From NCBI GenBank assembly GCA_044238875.1, contig JBIICM010000063.1, positions 1 to 12,402 of the forward strand: a stretch of DNA of 12,402 nucleotides. Direction: 5' to 3'. The notes under the pieces are model-generated. The model did not search any database, was not told the origin of the DNA, and was given only the letters and a program-made list of their open reading frames with translations. Both the position numbers and the translations under genes were made by a program. Within the stretch, counting starts at the first letter, position 1. The number at the start of each line of letters is the position of its first letter. This DNA is from JAIBAI01 sp044238875 (GTDB lineage Bacteria; Bacteroidota; Bacteroidia; M30B66). Positions 1 to 6,069 of this stretch are shown here, one piece after another.

Positions 1-989
1 TCCTGCACAAGGCCTTTTCCGAATGAACGCCTCCCGATGATCCAGCCGCGGTCATTATCCTGCACGGCGCCGGCAACAATTTCGGATGCCGATGCAGAGC
101 CTTCGTCAATCAGAATCGCCAGCTTTCCGGTTTCAAATGCCCCCCTGGCTGTTGCGTCGAAGTCTTCTCTTTTTCTGGCCTTGCCGCTGGTGTAAACAAT
201 TTTTTTGCCTTTTGAAAGAAACTCATCTGCCAGATTAACAGCCGCATTCAGGTAGCCCCCCGGATTATCTCTGAGGTCGAGAATCAGCTTTTGCATGCCT
301 TTTTCATTCAGTTCACCGAATGCTTTCTGGTATTCATCAAAAGTAGTGGCCGAAAAACGGCTGATACGGATGTACCCGATATCTTTGCTTAGCATGTGGT
401 GCGCATCGAGACTGTAAATGGGTATTTTCCCACGTGTAATGGTATATTCTCTTACCTTTTTGAGCGACGGACGGTAAATGCCAACGCGCACCCTGGTGCC
501 ACTCTTGCCGCGCAGCTGTTTCATAACCTGCTCGTTTCTGATCGAGATGCCCGCAGCATTTTTGCCTTCAATGCTAACAATCCGGTCGCCTGACTGAATA
601 CCGAGACCGGCTGATGGTCCGCCTGAAATAGCCGCTACCACCATGATGGTATCGCGCTGAATGTTGAATTCAATGCCGATGCCATCGAAATTACCCTCAA
701 GGGGTTCAGAGGTATGCTGAAGTTCAGAAGCCGGAATGAACGACGAATGCGGATCAAGTTGCTGAAGCAAACTAACAATGGCCTCGTCTTCGAGTTGTTC
801 GGGTTTGATGGTATCTACATATTCCGCTTCGATGTAATTCAGCACATTACGAAGTTTATCAGATTCACTGCTAACAAGCAGATCACCTGAACCGCTGCCG
901 GTGAATGATCCGATCAGCAAGCCCAGTGAAACTGAAGCGCCGATCAGCAGCGGAAGCAATACCTGAAATCTTTTTCTGTTTGATTGCAT
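1..989 (-). CDS. S41 family C-terminal processing peptidase (CtpA/Prc-like), 3' end outside window
   Basis: Serine protease of the tail-specific/C-terminal processing family, expected to act in the periplasm on exported proteins. The window holds the first 329 residues. Residues 8-29 form a hydrophobic N-terminal signal or anchor after a basic MQSNRKR start. A PDZ-like region lies at about 95-185 (GIGIEF, GGPSAGLGIQSGDRIVSI). The protease core follows, with LILDLRDNPGG at 235-245. GSASASEI at 297-304 supplies the likely nucleophile Ser300, and SFGKGLVQ at 322-329 supplies Lys325 and Gln329. The 25-residue Ser-Lys spacing matches known family members. Family members in this phylum are usually 500-550 residues, so roughly 200 residues lie beyond base 1. 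The ATG overlaps the dCMP deaminase stop by one base (TGATG), so the gene is probably translationally coupled and is the third gene of a minus-strand operon. The family call is secure; the substrate is unknown. Confidence 0.95.
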   Translation of the reverse strand, partial: MQSNRKRFQVLLPLLIGASVSLGLLIGSFTGSGSGDLLVSSESDKLRNVLNYIEAEYVDTIKPEQLEDEAIVSLLQQLDPHSSFIPASELQHTSEPLEGNFDGIGIEFNIQRDTIMVVAAISGGPSAGLGIQSGDRIVSIEGKNAAGISIRNEQVMKQLRGKSGTRVRVGIYRPSLKKVREYTITRGKIPIYSLDAHHMLSKDIGYIRISRFSATTFDEYQKAFGELNEKGMQKLILDLRDNPGGYLNAAVNLADEFLSKGKKIVYTSGKARKREDFDATARGAFETGKLAILIDEGSASASEIVAGAVQDNDRGWIIGRRSFGKGLVQ

Positions 990-1486
990 CATAAACTAAA
1001 TGGCGTGCTTGATTGATCTGCAGCCTCCGCCTGATAACGTTCAACCGCTACACCAAATTTTTTGAGAAACTCAACCCCTTCATCAAGGTCAATACCCTTG
1101 TAGGCTGCATAGGAATCGCGATAAATAACCTTTCGAATACCTACAGAGTAGATAATGCGGGCACAGGACAGGCAGGGCGAGAGGGTTACGTAAAGGGTAC
1201 TGCCTTCCAGCTCAGTTTTATTTCTGGCGGCATAAAGAATCGCATTGGCTTCGGCATGAAGTGCCAGATAACAACTGCCTTTGCGATCACGTGCACAACC
1301 TGTTTCGGGCCACTCTTCATCACAGTTATGGGTTCCGGCAGGCGGACCATTGTAACCAAGTGAAATAATTCTGGTGTCTTTTGTGAGAACTGCCCCAACT
1401 TGTTTCTTTACACAGTGCGATCGTAAAGCCAGGCTGGAGGCCAGATCCATGTATATCTGATTAAAACTGGGAACGGACTTTAGCAT
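989..1486 (-). CDS. Deoxycytidylate (dCMP) deaminase, ComEB-like
   Basis: Zinc-dependent cytoplasmic enzyme that deaminates dCMP to dUMP, feeding thymidylate synthesis. From the ATG at 1486 the product has 165 residues. Family signatures are the zinc ligand and proton-shuttle motif HAE (residues 77-79) and the second zinc-binding pair in PCLSC (Cys105, Cys108). The stretch from RSHCVKKQVGAVL to GYNGPPAGTHNCDEEW is typical of bacterial dCMP deaminases, and the extra His/Cys residues in it (HNC, GC, SC) could bind a second structural zinc as in some relatives. The frame also opens at a TTG at 1522, which would add 12 residues. I prefer ATG because related proteins begin close to the SFNQIYMDLA segment. 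The gene lies 66 bases after an unrecognised gene (30 if TTG is used) and its stop overlaps the S41 protease start. Tador cytidine deaminase-like tRNA enzymes share the HAE/PCxxC motifs but not the GYNGPPAGTHNC segment. Confidence 0.93.
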   Translation of the reverse strand: MLKSVPSFNQIYMDLASSLALRSHCVKKQVGAVLTKDTRIISLGYNGPPAGTHNCDEEWPETGCARDRKGSCYLALHAEANAILYAARNKTELEGSTLYVTLSPCLSCARIIYSVGIRKVIYRDSYAAYKGIDLDEGVEFLKKFGVAVERYQAEAADQSSTPFSL

Positions 1487-1552
1487 ATTGAACAGACGGG
1501 CGAAATTACCAAAAAGCGGCAAGCATTGAAGGCCTTCAGCAAGAACAAAGCA

Positions 1553-2140
1553 TCAGGAAAAAAGAATTTCAATGTATTCATCAAAAGCGAAAGCGGCAGT
1601 GTAATTTCTGTGCACGATTTCTTCAGAAATCAACTCCAGAAACAAGGGCCTTTCATCAATATAGCTGATCTGCAGGCTGATGATGCCATACAACTGTTCT
1701 TTACGGCCGGCTCCCTGAAAGGACGAAACCGCAGGACGCAAAACATGTTTCTCTGTTTTTTCGATGTACCCTAACCGTTCCACAATTTTTCTTTCGCTCA
1801 AACTAACCTGGTAACCCATTTTAAGTGTGCTGTCTTTAAAATAATCCAGCAGAAAGGGAAAAAGATCACGCCCCAGGTTGTCAATATAATGAACCAGCAG
1901 GTGCCGCCGGCTTTCATCCTGAAAAGTATGCAACGGAATTTCACCGGCAATTCCAAGTCGGCCAAGGGTGTATGAGGTGTAGAAATTTTTGAGCAACTCT
2001 TTGTTCCTGCCCAGCCTTAACCATTTCTGATAGGCAAGCCGGTATGACTGCGACCGGATAAGCATTTCATGCTTAACCTGCTCACTGCTGTTTTCCGGAA
2101 GGTTAAACAAGTGACGCACAAATTTTATGAGTCCGATCAT
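1553..2140 (-). CDS. Conserved-looking protein of unknown function, 195 residues
   Basis: I do not recognise this family. The frame is intact from ATG at 2140 to TGA at 1555-1553, and its base composition resembles the neighbours. The protein looks soluble: a short hydrophobic start (MIGLIKFVRHLF) is too brief for a clear membrane segment, and no later helix is long enough to span a membrane. It has no cysteine and no recognisable metal or nucleotide motif. Residues about 20-60 are basic and probably helical (YRLAYQKWLRLGRNKELL), a second helical stretch is HLLVHYIDNLGRDLFPFL at about 80-97, and the C terminus is acidic and hydrophobic (FAFDEYIEILFS). It is first in an apparent operon with dCMP deaminase and an S41 protease and diverges from priA. 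A weak -7-like box (TAATTTAA on the minus strand, 2154-2147) lies 6 bases before the ATG. No function is assigned. Confidence 0.75.
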   Translation of the reverse strand: MIGLIKFVRHLFNLPENSSEQVKHEMLIRSQSYRLAYQKWLRLGRNKELLKNFYTSYTLGRLGIAGEIPLHTFQDESRRHLLVHYIDNLGRDLFPFLLDYFKDSTLKMGYQVSLSERKIVERLGYIEKTEKHVLRPAVSSFQGAGRKEQLYGIISLQISYIDERPLFLELISEEIVHRNYTAAFAFDEYIEILFS

Positions 2141-2242
2141 CGAGGGTTAAATTACGAAAAATTCATAGGAAAATAGTAAACGGATGAAAGTTAAAATTAG
2201 TTTAACGCTGCAAGGTAATGGCGGGGCTGTTCGAACTTTCTT

Positions 2243-2250
2243 CATCTTTG
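2243..2250 (+). promoter_or_regulatory. Possible -7 box for priA
   Basis: CATCTTTG matches seven of the eight positions of the Bacteroidota -7 element TAnnTTTG (the first T is missing) and ends 5 bases before the ATG at 2256. This spacing resembles the better boxes before yyaL, dtxR and mutA in this window. I see no TTG at the expected -33 position, so the box is weak by itself. It does support the internal ATG at 2256 as the priA start. Confidence 0.3.
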
Positions 2251-2255
2251 CCTTG

Positions 2256-4727
2256 ATGGAGCGCAAGACATTTTTTGCCGAGGTGGTGCTGCCGCTTCCT
2301 CTACCAAGGTTGTTTACCTACAGGATACCGGTGCTGCTCAATGAAAGGGTGAATATCCTTCAAAGGGTGGTGGTGCCCTTTGGAAAGCAAAAGCGCTACA
2401 CTGCAATTATCTGGAACATACACGATCAGCCACCCAAAGAGCATGAGGCACGATATATTGACCAGATTCTCGACGAAGAGCTTCCCATCGGCGAAGTGCA
2501 AAAGAAATTCTGGGAATGGATGGCCTCCTATTACCTCTGTACGCTCGGTGAAATCATGCAGGCCGCTTTGCCTGCCGGATTAAAACTATCAAGTGAAACA
2601 AGGTTCAGGCTCTATCCGGCCAGAACAGAGCAGGAATTGAGCGACCGTGAATTTCTAATTCTGGAAGCCCTTGAAAAACAGGGCGAACTGAAACTGCCTG
2701 ATGTTGAAAAAATTGCGGGGATCAAATCTGTTTATCCGATTTTGCGCAAAATGATGGATAAGCGGCTGATAGTTTCAGCCGAAGAGCTCGAAGAAAGATT
2801 TAAGCCAAAAGTTGAGCTATGGGTGAATCTTGACAAAGAATACCGCAACGAAGCATCACTCAACGGGCTGCTGCACACCCTCAGGAGAGCCAGCCGTCAG
2901 CAGGAACTACTACTGGCATACCTCAGTATGCCCGAAAACCATGATCCTTCGGCCACCGTTGCTGTGAAACGTGCTGAGCTGATTAAAAGATCAGATGGCC
3001 TTCAGGCGGCACTGGTGCAAGCCGTAAAAAAAGGATATTTTGTGCTTGAAGAACGGGTGGTTAGCCGATTAGGCGGTTCAGACGTATCGTCGGCGCAGGT
3101 TTTACTCAGTGAAGCACAGGAAAAGGCACTTCATGAAATCAGGTCGCTGCTCGAAACCCAAAAACCCGTGCTGTTACACGGACTCACGGGAAGCGGTAAA
3201 ACAGAGATTTATATCCGCCTGATTGAAGAGCAACTCAACAAAGGCTGCCAGGTGCTTTATTTGCTGCCCGAAATTGCGCTTACAGCCCAGATCATCGGCA
3301 GACTCCGTAAGCATTTCGGACGCAAGGTACAGGTGTACCACAGCCGCTTCAGCGAGAACGAGCGTGTGGAGGTATGGAACGCCACTGCCAAGAACGATCA
3401 AACAGAAGGCCGCCTTATTCTTGGTGCACGCTCTTCCCTCTTTTTGCCTTTCAGGCGACTCGGCCTCATCATCGTTGACGAAGAACATGAACCTTCGTTC
3501 AAGCAGGCCGAACCGGCACCCCGCTACAATGCAAGGGATGCAGCCATTTATCTGGCGCATTTGTCGGGCGCCTCAATTCTGCTGGGGTCTGCCACACCAT
3601 CAATGGAAACCTATCATCATGCCCGGCAAGGTAAATACGGACTCGTAAAACTCGGTGAACGTTATGGCGGGGCGCGCCTGCCTGAAATATCAATGGTGAG
3701 CCTGAAAAAGGAAACCATCAAACGCAGGATGCATGGGATATTCTCCCAGATACTTTTGACAGAGATGGAACAGGTAACGGCAAAGGGCGGACAGATTATT
3801 CTTTTTCAGAACAGAAGAGGTTTTGCTCCGCTGCTCAAATGCAAAGGTTGCCAGTGGATTCCGGTTTGTGTGCAATGCGATATCAGTTTGACCTACCATA
3901 AGGCCATTCACCAGCTGCGCTGCCATTATTGCGGATACAGCATGAATGTGCCCTCGTCTTGTGCCCAGTGCAGCTCAACGGATATCAGAATGTTTGGGTT
4001 TGGCACTGAAAAGATTGAAGAGGAACTTTCGGCGCTCTTACCGGGCATTACGGCACAAAGAATGGATCTGGATACCACACGTTCGAAGTTTGCTTACCAC
4101 CGTATCATTGATGATTTTGAGCAGCAGCGCATACAGGTTCTTATAGGCACGCAAATGGTCAGCAAAGGGCTTGACTTTTCAAATGTGAGACTTGTGGGGG
4201 TGATGAATGCCGATACCATGCTGAATTACCCTGATTTCAGGGCGCATGAAAGAAGTTTTCAGTTGTTGTCGCAGGTGGCAGGCCGCGCCGGCCGCAATAC
4301 AGAACCGGGAAAAGTAATAATTCAGTCGTGGAATCCCGATCATCCGGTGCTTATGATGGTACAATCGCATCAGTATGATCAGTTTTTTGACCTGGAGATT
4401 GCCGAACGTGAAAAGTTTCATTATCCCCCTTTTTCGCGCCTGATACATGTTACCCTAAAACATGAAGAGTTGCTGTTGCTGGATAATGCAGCCGATGAAC
4501 TGGCCAAGGAAATGATCAGGGTTTTTGGGCAAAGAATTCTCGGTCCGGAATACCCTGCCGTGATGCGGGTCAGAAACTTTTACCAGAAAAGGATCCTGCT
4601 TAAAATCGAACCGGAGGCATCCGTTCATAAAATTAAGTCACGGTTGCAGGAGGTTATTCATGCGTTTTACAAGCTGTTTCCCCTGAAAAGTATCCGTATT
4701 GTACTCGATGTAGATCCCGCTTTCTAA
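2256..4727 (+). CDS. priA: Primosomal replication-restart helicase PriA
   Basis: ATP-driven 3'-5' DNA helicase that recognises stalled forks and reloads the replisome. From ATG 2256 it has 823 residues. The N-terminal DNA-binding domain starts at FFAEVVLPLPLPRLFTY. The helicase core has Walker A GLTGSGKT (309-316), DEEH box (408-411), GTQMVSKGLDF (631-641) and motif VI QVAGRAGR (673-680). Between the helicase lobes sits the PriA zinc-binding insertion with eight cysteines in CxxC or related pairs (529, 532, 538, 541, 556, 559, 569, 572). All catalytic and zinc motifs are intact. The frame stays open to an ATG at 2184, adding 24 residues that do not look like PriA; I choose 2256 because MERKTFFAEVVLP resembles the usual PriA N terminus and a -7-like box lies just before it. 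The gene diverges from the deaminase operon and is followed 86 bases later by a small membrane protein gene. Confidence 0.96.
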   Translation: MERKTFFAEVVLPLPLPRLFTYRIPVLLNERVNILQRVVVPFGKQKRYTAIIWNIHDQPPKEHEARYIDQILDEELPIGEVQKKFWEWMASYYLCTLGEIMQAALPAGLKLSSETRFRLYPARTEQELSDREFLILEALEKQGELKLPDVEKIAGIKSVYPILRKMMDKRLIVSAEELEERFKPKVELWVNLDKEYRNEASLNGLLHTLRRASRQQELLLAYLSMPENHDPSATVAVKRAELIKRSDGLQAALVQAVKKGYFVLEERVVSRLGGSDVSSAQVLLSEAQEKALHEIRSLLETQKPVLLHGLTGSGKTEIYIRLIEEQLNKGCQVLYLLPEIALTAQIIGRLRKHFGRKVQVYHSRFSENERVEVWNATAKNDQTEGRLILGARSSLFLPFRRLGLIIVDEEHEPSFKQAEPAPRYNARDAAIYLAHLSGASILLGSATPSMETYHHARQGKYGLVKLGERYGGARLPEISMVSLKKETIKRRMHGIFSQILLTEMEQVTAKGGQIILFQNRRGFAPLLKCKGCQWIPVCVQCDISLTYHKAIHQLRCHYCGYSMNVPSSCAQCSSTDIRMFGFGTEKIEEELSALLPGITAQRMDLDTTRSKFAYHRIIDDFEQQRIQVLIGTQMVSKGLDFSNVRLVGVMNADTMLNYPDFRAHERSFQLLSQVAGRAGRNTEPGKVIIQSWNPDHPVLMMVQSHQYDQFFDLEIAEREKFHYPPFSRLIHVTLKHEELLLLDNAADELAKEMIRVFGQRILGPEYPAVMRVRNFYQKRILLKIEPEASVHKIKSRLQEVIHAFYKLFPLKSIRIVLDVDPAF

Positions 4728-4769
4728 AGTTTTTTTTACGGTGAAAAGCGACAAGTTTTTAACAAAAAA

Positions 4770-4798
4770 TTTGGAATCTTCGGAAATTTTATATATTG
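4770..4798 (+). promoter_or_regulatory. Candidate promoter for the small membrane protein gene
   Basis: TTTG at 4770-4773 is followed after 18 bases by TATATTG at 4792-4798, which is one base short of the Bacteroidota -7 consensus TAnnTTTG. The predicted transcript would begin around 4801-4803, giving a leader of about 12 bases before ATG 4814. The spacer after priA (4728-4813) is AT-rich, which would also fit a promoter. The -7 match is imperfect, so this is tentative. Confidence 0.4.
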
Positions 4799-4813
4799 CA
4801 GAAAAAAGCCGCC

Positions 4814-5299
4814 ATGAGGAAGGTGTTTTTTGAATTTCTGCGAAAACTGAAAATCACCCATCTGATTTTCACAGGCATTCAATTGTCCCTGCTCATTGCC
4901 GGAATTATGCTGGCAGGTAATTTTTCAGAACTGATAACAGATCCTGAACACCTTCAGCTGCTTAGAATTGTGAGCTTTCTTTCCATGATCACCGCCTTTA
5001 CTTCCGGTTTGGTATTTCTGAAACACCAACTTCAGGAGCTGCAGGATGTAGAAGGTATCACCGAAAAACTGAACACCTACAGCAACCTCATCATAATCCG
5101 GTCGTTGATCTGGCTTGTATCCAACGCTATCGCGTTTTTTTGTGTGCTTATTTTTGCAGACATGTTCATTTTCGCTACATCCGGCCTCATGATTTTCTTA
5201 TCGAATCTGCACTATCCGTTCAGAAAAAAGGTGCTGTCTGATTTGCAACTCACCAATGGCGAAATGCACCTGATTCGTGAAATCAGATCATTTGCCTGA
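4814..5299 (+). CDS. Small four-helix membrane protein of unknown function
   Basis: A 161-residue protein that I cannot assign to a named family. Four hydrophobic segments are visible at about 15-35, 50-70, 91-112 and 113-132. Helices 2 and 3 are separated by a polar linker (KHQLQELQDVEGITEKLNTY), and the basic and polar C-terminal tail (from HYPFRKKV onward) holds about 28 residues. Basic residues cluster at the N terminus (MRKVFFEFLRKLK) and right after helix 4, so both ends are probably cytoplasmic. An inner-membrane location is inferred. I chose the ATG at 4814 over a TTG at 4796 in the same frame, since that TTG falls inside the candidate -7 box. Its stop lies 10 bases from the stop of the converging dtxR-like gene. 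It may be a lineage-specific membrane protein; no partner can be named from context. Confidence 0.75.
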   Translation: MRKVFFEFLRKLKITHLIFTGIQLSLLIAGIMLAGNFSELITDPEHLQLLRIVSFLSMITAFTSGLVFLKHQLQELQDVEGITEKLNTYSNLIIIRSLIWLVSNAIAFFCVLIFADMFIFATSGLMIFLSNLHYPFRKKVLSDLQLTNGEMHLIREIRSFA

Positions 5300-5320
5300 G
5301 AAAATTTTGTCAGATTTTTT
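5296..5320 (+). terminator. Near-perfect palindrome spanning both convergent stop codons, followed by a T-run
   Basis: CTGAGAAAATTTTGTCAG at 5296-5313 is its own reverse complement apart from one central-flank G/G pair. It is followed on the plus strand by ATTTTTT (5314-5320). The left arm contains the TGA of the membrane protein gene (5297-5299) and the right arm contains the TGA of the minus-strand dtxR-like gene (5312-5310). The stem is AT-rich with only CTGA/TCAG as its stable base, so it would be a weak hairpin. Termination for the plus strand is more plausible than for the minus strand, which has no matching T-run. Confidence 0.4.
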
Positions 5321-5966
5321 CGCCTGCCAGCCACTCCGCTGCGGCCTGCGTAAACATTTCAGTACGGCCCGGCTCATATCTTACGGTAACACTACCATCG
5401 AACTTTTCTCTTGAAATCACCTGAATGATTAAACCGAGCTGAATACCCCTTGAATTCAGGAATTGAAGAAACTCATCACCCGAATGCATCACGGCACAAA
5501 CTTTTAACTGATCTCCTGGCCTGCATTCACTCAGCCTTATAAACTGAGCCTGAACAATATTGCCGTCGCGGTCAGGAATGGGCGATCCATGCGGGTCAAT
5601 CCTGGGAAACCCCAGCATTTCATCCATCCGCGAAAAAAAAGCCGGGGCATGTATATGTTCAACCTGCTCAGCGATATGATGTACTTCATGCCAGCCAAAA
5701 CCCATTATTTTAACCAGATACATCTCGGTAAGCCTGTGCTTGCGAATGATTTTTCCCGCTTCACTTTTTCCGCTGCCGGTTAAACGCAGGGGCTTGTAAC
5801 TTTCATAGTGAACCAGCCCCTTTTCTGCCAGCTTTTTCATCATACTGGTTACAGTAGGCATTTTGATTCCAAGGTGTTTCGAAAGTTCATTTACATTCAC
5901 TTCACCCCTGGTATCCGAAAGATTAAAAAGCGCTTTCAGGTAATTTTCTTCCGTCAGTGAATTCAT
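5310..5966 (-). CDS. DtxR/MntR-family metal-dependent regulator with C-terminal FeoA domain
   Basis: Transcriptional repressor of the iron- or manganese-sensing family, 218 residues from ATG 5966. Residues about 4-60 form a winged helix-turn-helix (MNSLTEENYLKALFNL start, MPTVTSMMKKLAEKGLV recognition region). The dimerisation and metal-binding domain follows, with His77 in KHRLTE and Glu100, Glu103 and His104 in HHIAEQVEH, placed like the MntR/DtxR ligands. FPRIDPHGSPIP (120-131) leads into a FeoA/SH3-like domain at about 143-218. A longer frame starts at ATG 5996, but its ten extra codons contain a perfect -7 box (5980-5973), and the MNSLTEENYL start matches the family, so I take 5966. The gene diverges from the yyaL-like gene and converges on a membrane protein gene. 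Metal specificity (iron or manganese) cannot be told from sequence, and no operator was identified. Confidence 0.93.
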   Translation of the reverse strand: MNSLTEENYLKALFNLSDTRGEVNVNELSKHLGIKMPTVTSMMKKLAEKGLVHYESYKPLRLTGSGKSEAGKIIRKHRLTEMYLVKIMGFGWHEVHHIAEQVEHIHAPAFFSRMDEMLGFPRIDPHGSPIPDRDGNIVQAQFIRLSECRPGDQLKVCAVMHSGDEFLQFLNSRGIQLGLIIQVISREKFDGSVTVRYEPGRTEMFTQAAAEWLAGEKI

Positions 5967-5972
5967 AGGTTC

Positions 5973-5980
5973 CAAACATA
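5973..5980 (-). promoter_or_regulatory. -7 promoter box of the dtxR-like gene
   Basis: On the minus strand TATGTTTG is an exact match to the Bacteroidota -7 element TAnnTTTG and ends 6 bases before ATG 5966. Transcription would start within a few bases of the ATG, giving a transcript with almost no leader. No convincing -33 TTG lies at 19-21 bases upstream; the nearest is TTA at 6005-6003, with a 22-base spacer. The box argues against the longer 5996 start. Confidence 0.5.
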
Positions 5981-6007
5981 CAGAGAAATCCTGCATCCAC
6001 CTTAACT

Positions 6008-6026
6008 CCCCCTTAGCGAAAGGGGG
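6008..6026. repeat. GC-rich inverted repeat (hairpin) between divergent genes
   Basis: CCCCCTT (6008-6014), a five-base loop AGCGA, and AAGGGGG (6020-6026) form a perfect 7-bp stem, extendable by a G-T pair. A further G-run (6029-6033) follows after one C. The element sits in the 103-base spacer between the dtxR-like gene and the yyaL-like gene, just outside the -33 box of the latter. Similar C-run/G-run hairpins are, as far as I recall, scattered between genes in many Bacteroidota genomes, so this may be one copy of a dispersed intergenic repeat. There is no T-run, so it is not a classic terminator. Confidence 0.6.
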
Positions 6027-6035
6027 GCGGGGGAA

Positions 6036-6065
6036 TTGGCCCTACCCTCTCTATCACTAATTTTG
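6036..6065 (+). promoter_or_regulatory. Bacteroidota-type -33/-7 promoter of the yyaL-like gene
   Basis: TTG at 6036-6038 (in the context ATTGG), a 19-base spacer, and TAATTTTG at 6058-6065 fit the Bacteroidota sigma-factor consensus TTTG-N19-TAnnTTTG. The ATG of the next gene begins at 6070, only 4 bases after the -7 box. The expected transcription start therefore falls on or next to the A of the start codon, predicting a leaderless mRNA. This is the clearest promoter in the window. Confidence 0.7.
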
Positions 6066-6069
6066 GGGC

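Noticed and set aside
1013..1363. Plus-strand open frame of 116 codons opposite the dCMP deaminase
   Set aside because: It is the antisense shadow of a well supported gene and its translation shows no recognisable domain.
1487..1522. TTG start adding 12 residues to the dCMP deaminase
   Set aside because: An ATG at 1486 gives the normal family N terminus; TTG is possible but less likely.
1536..1553. Five-codon minus-strand mini-ORF whose ATG overlaps the stop of the 195-residue protein (TGATG)
   Set aside because: A TGATG of this kind arises easily by chance, the peptide is tiny, and nothing else supports it as a translated leader.
2184..2255. 24-residue N-terminal extension of priA from the ATG at 2184
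   Set aside because: The extra residues do not resemble the PriA N terminus, while the inner ATG at 2256 does and has a -7-like box just before it.
4720..4737. CTTTCTAAAG followed by eight T after the priA stop, as a terminator
   Set aside because: The stem is only four weak pairs with a two-base loop, too unstable to call despite the T-run.
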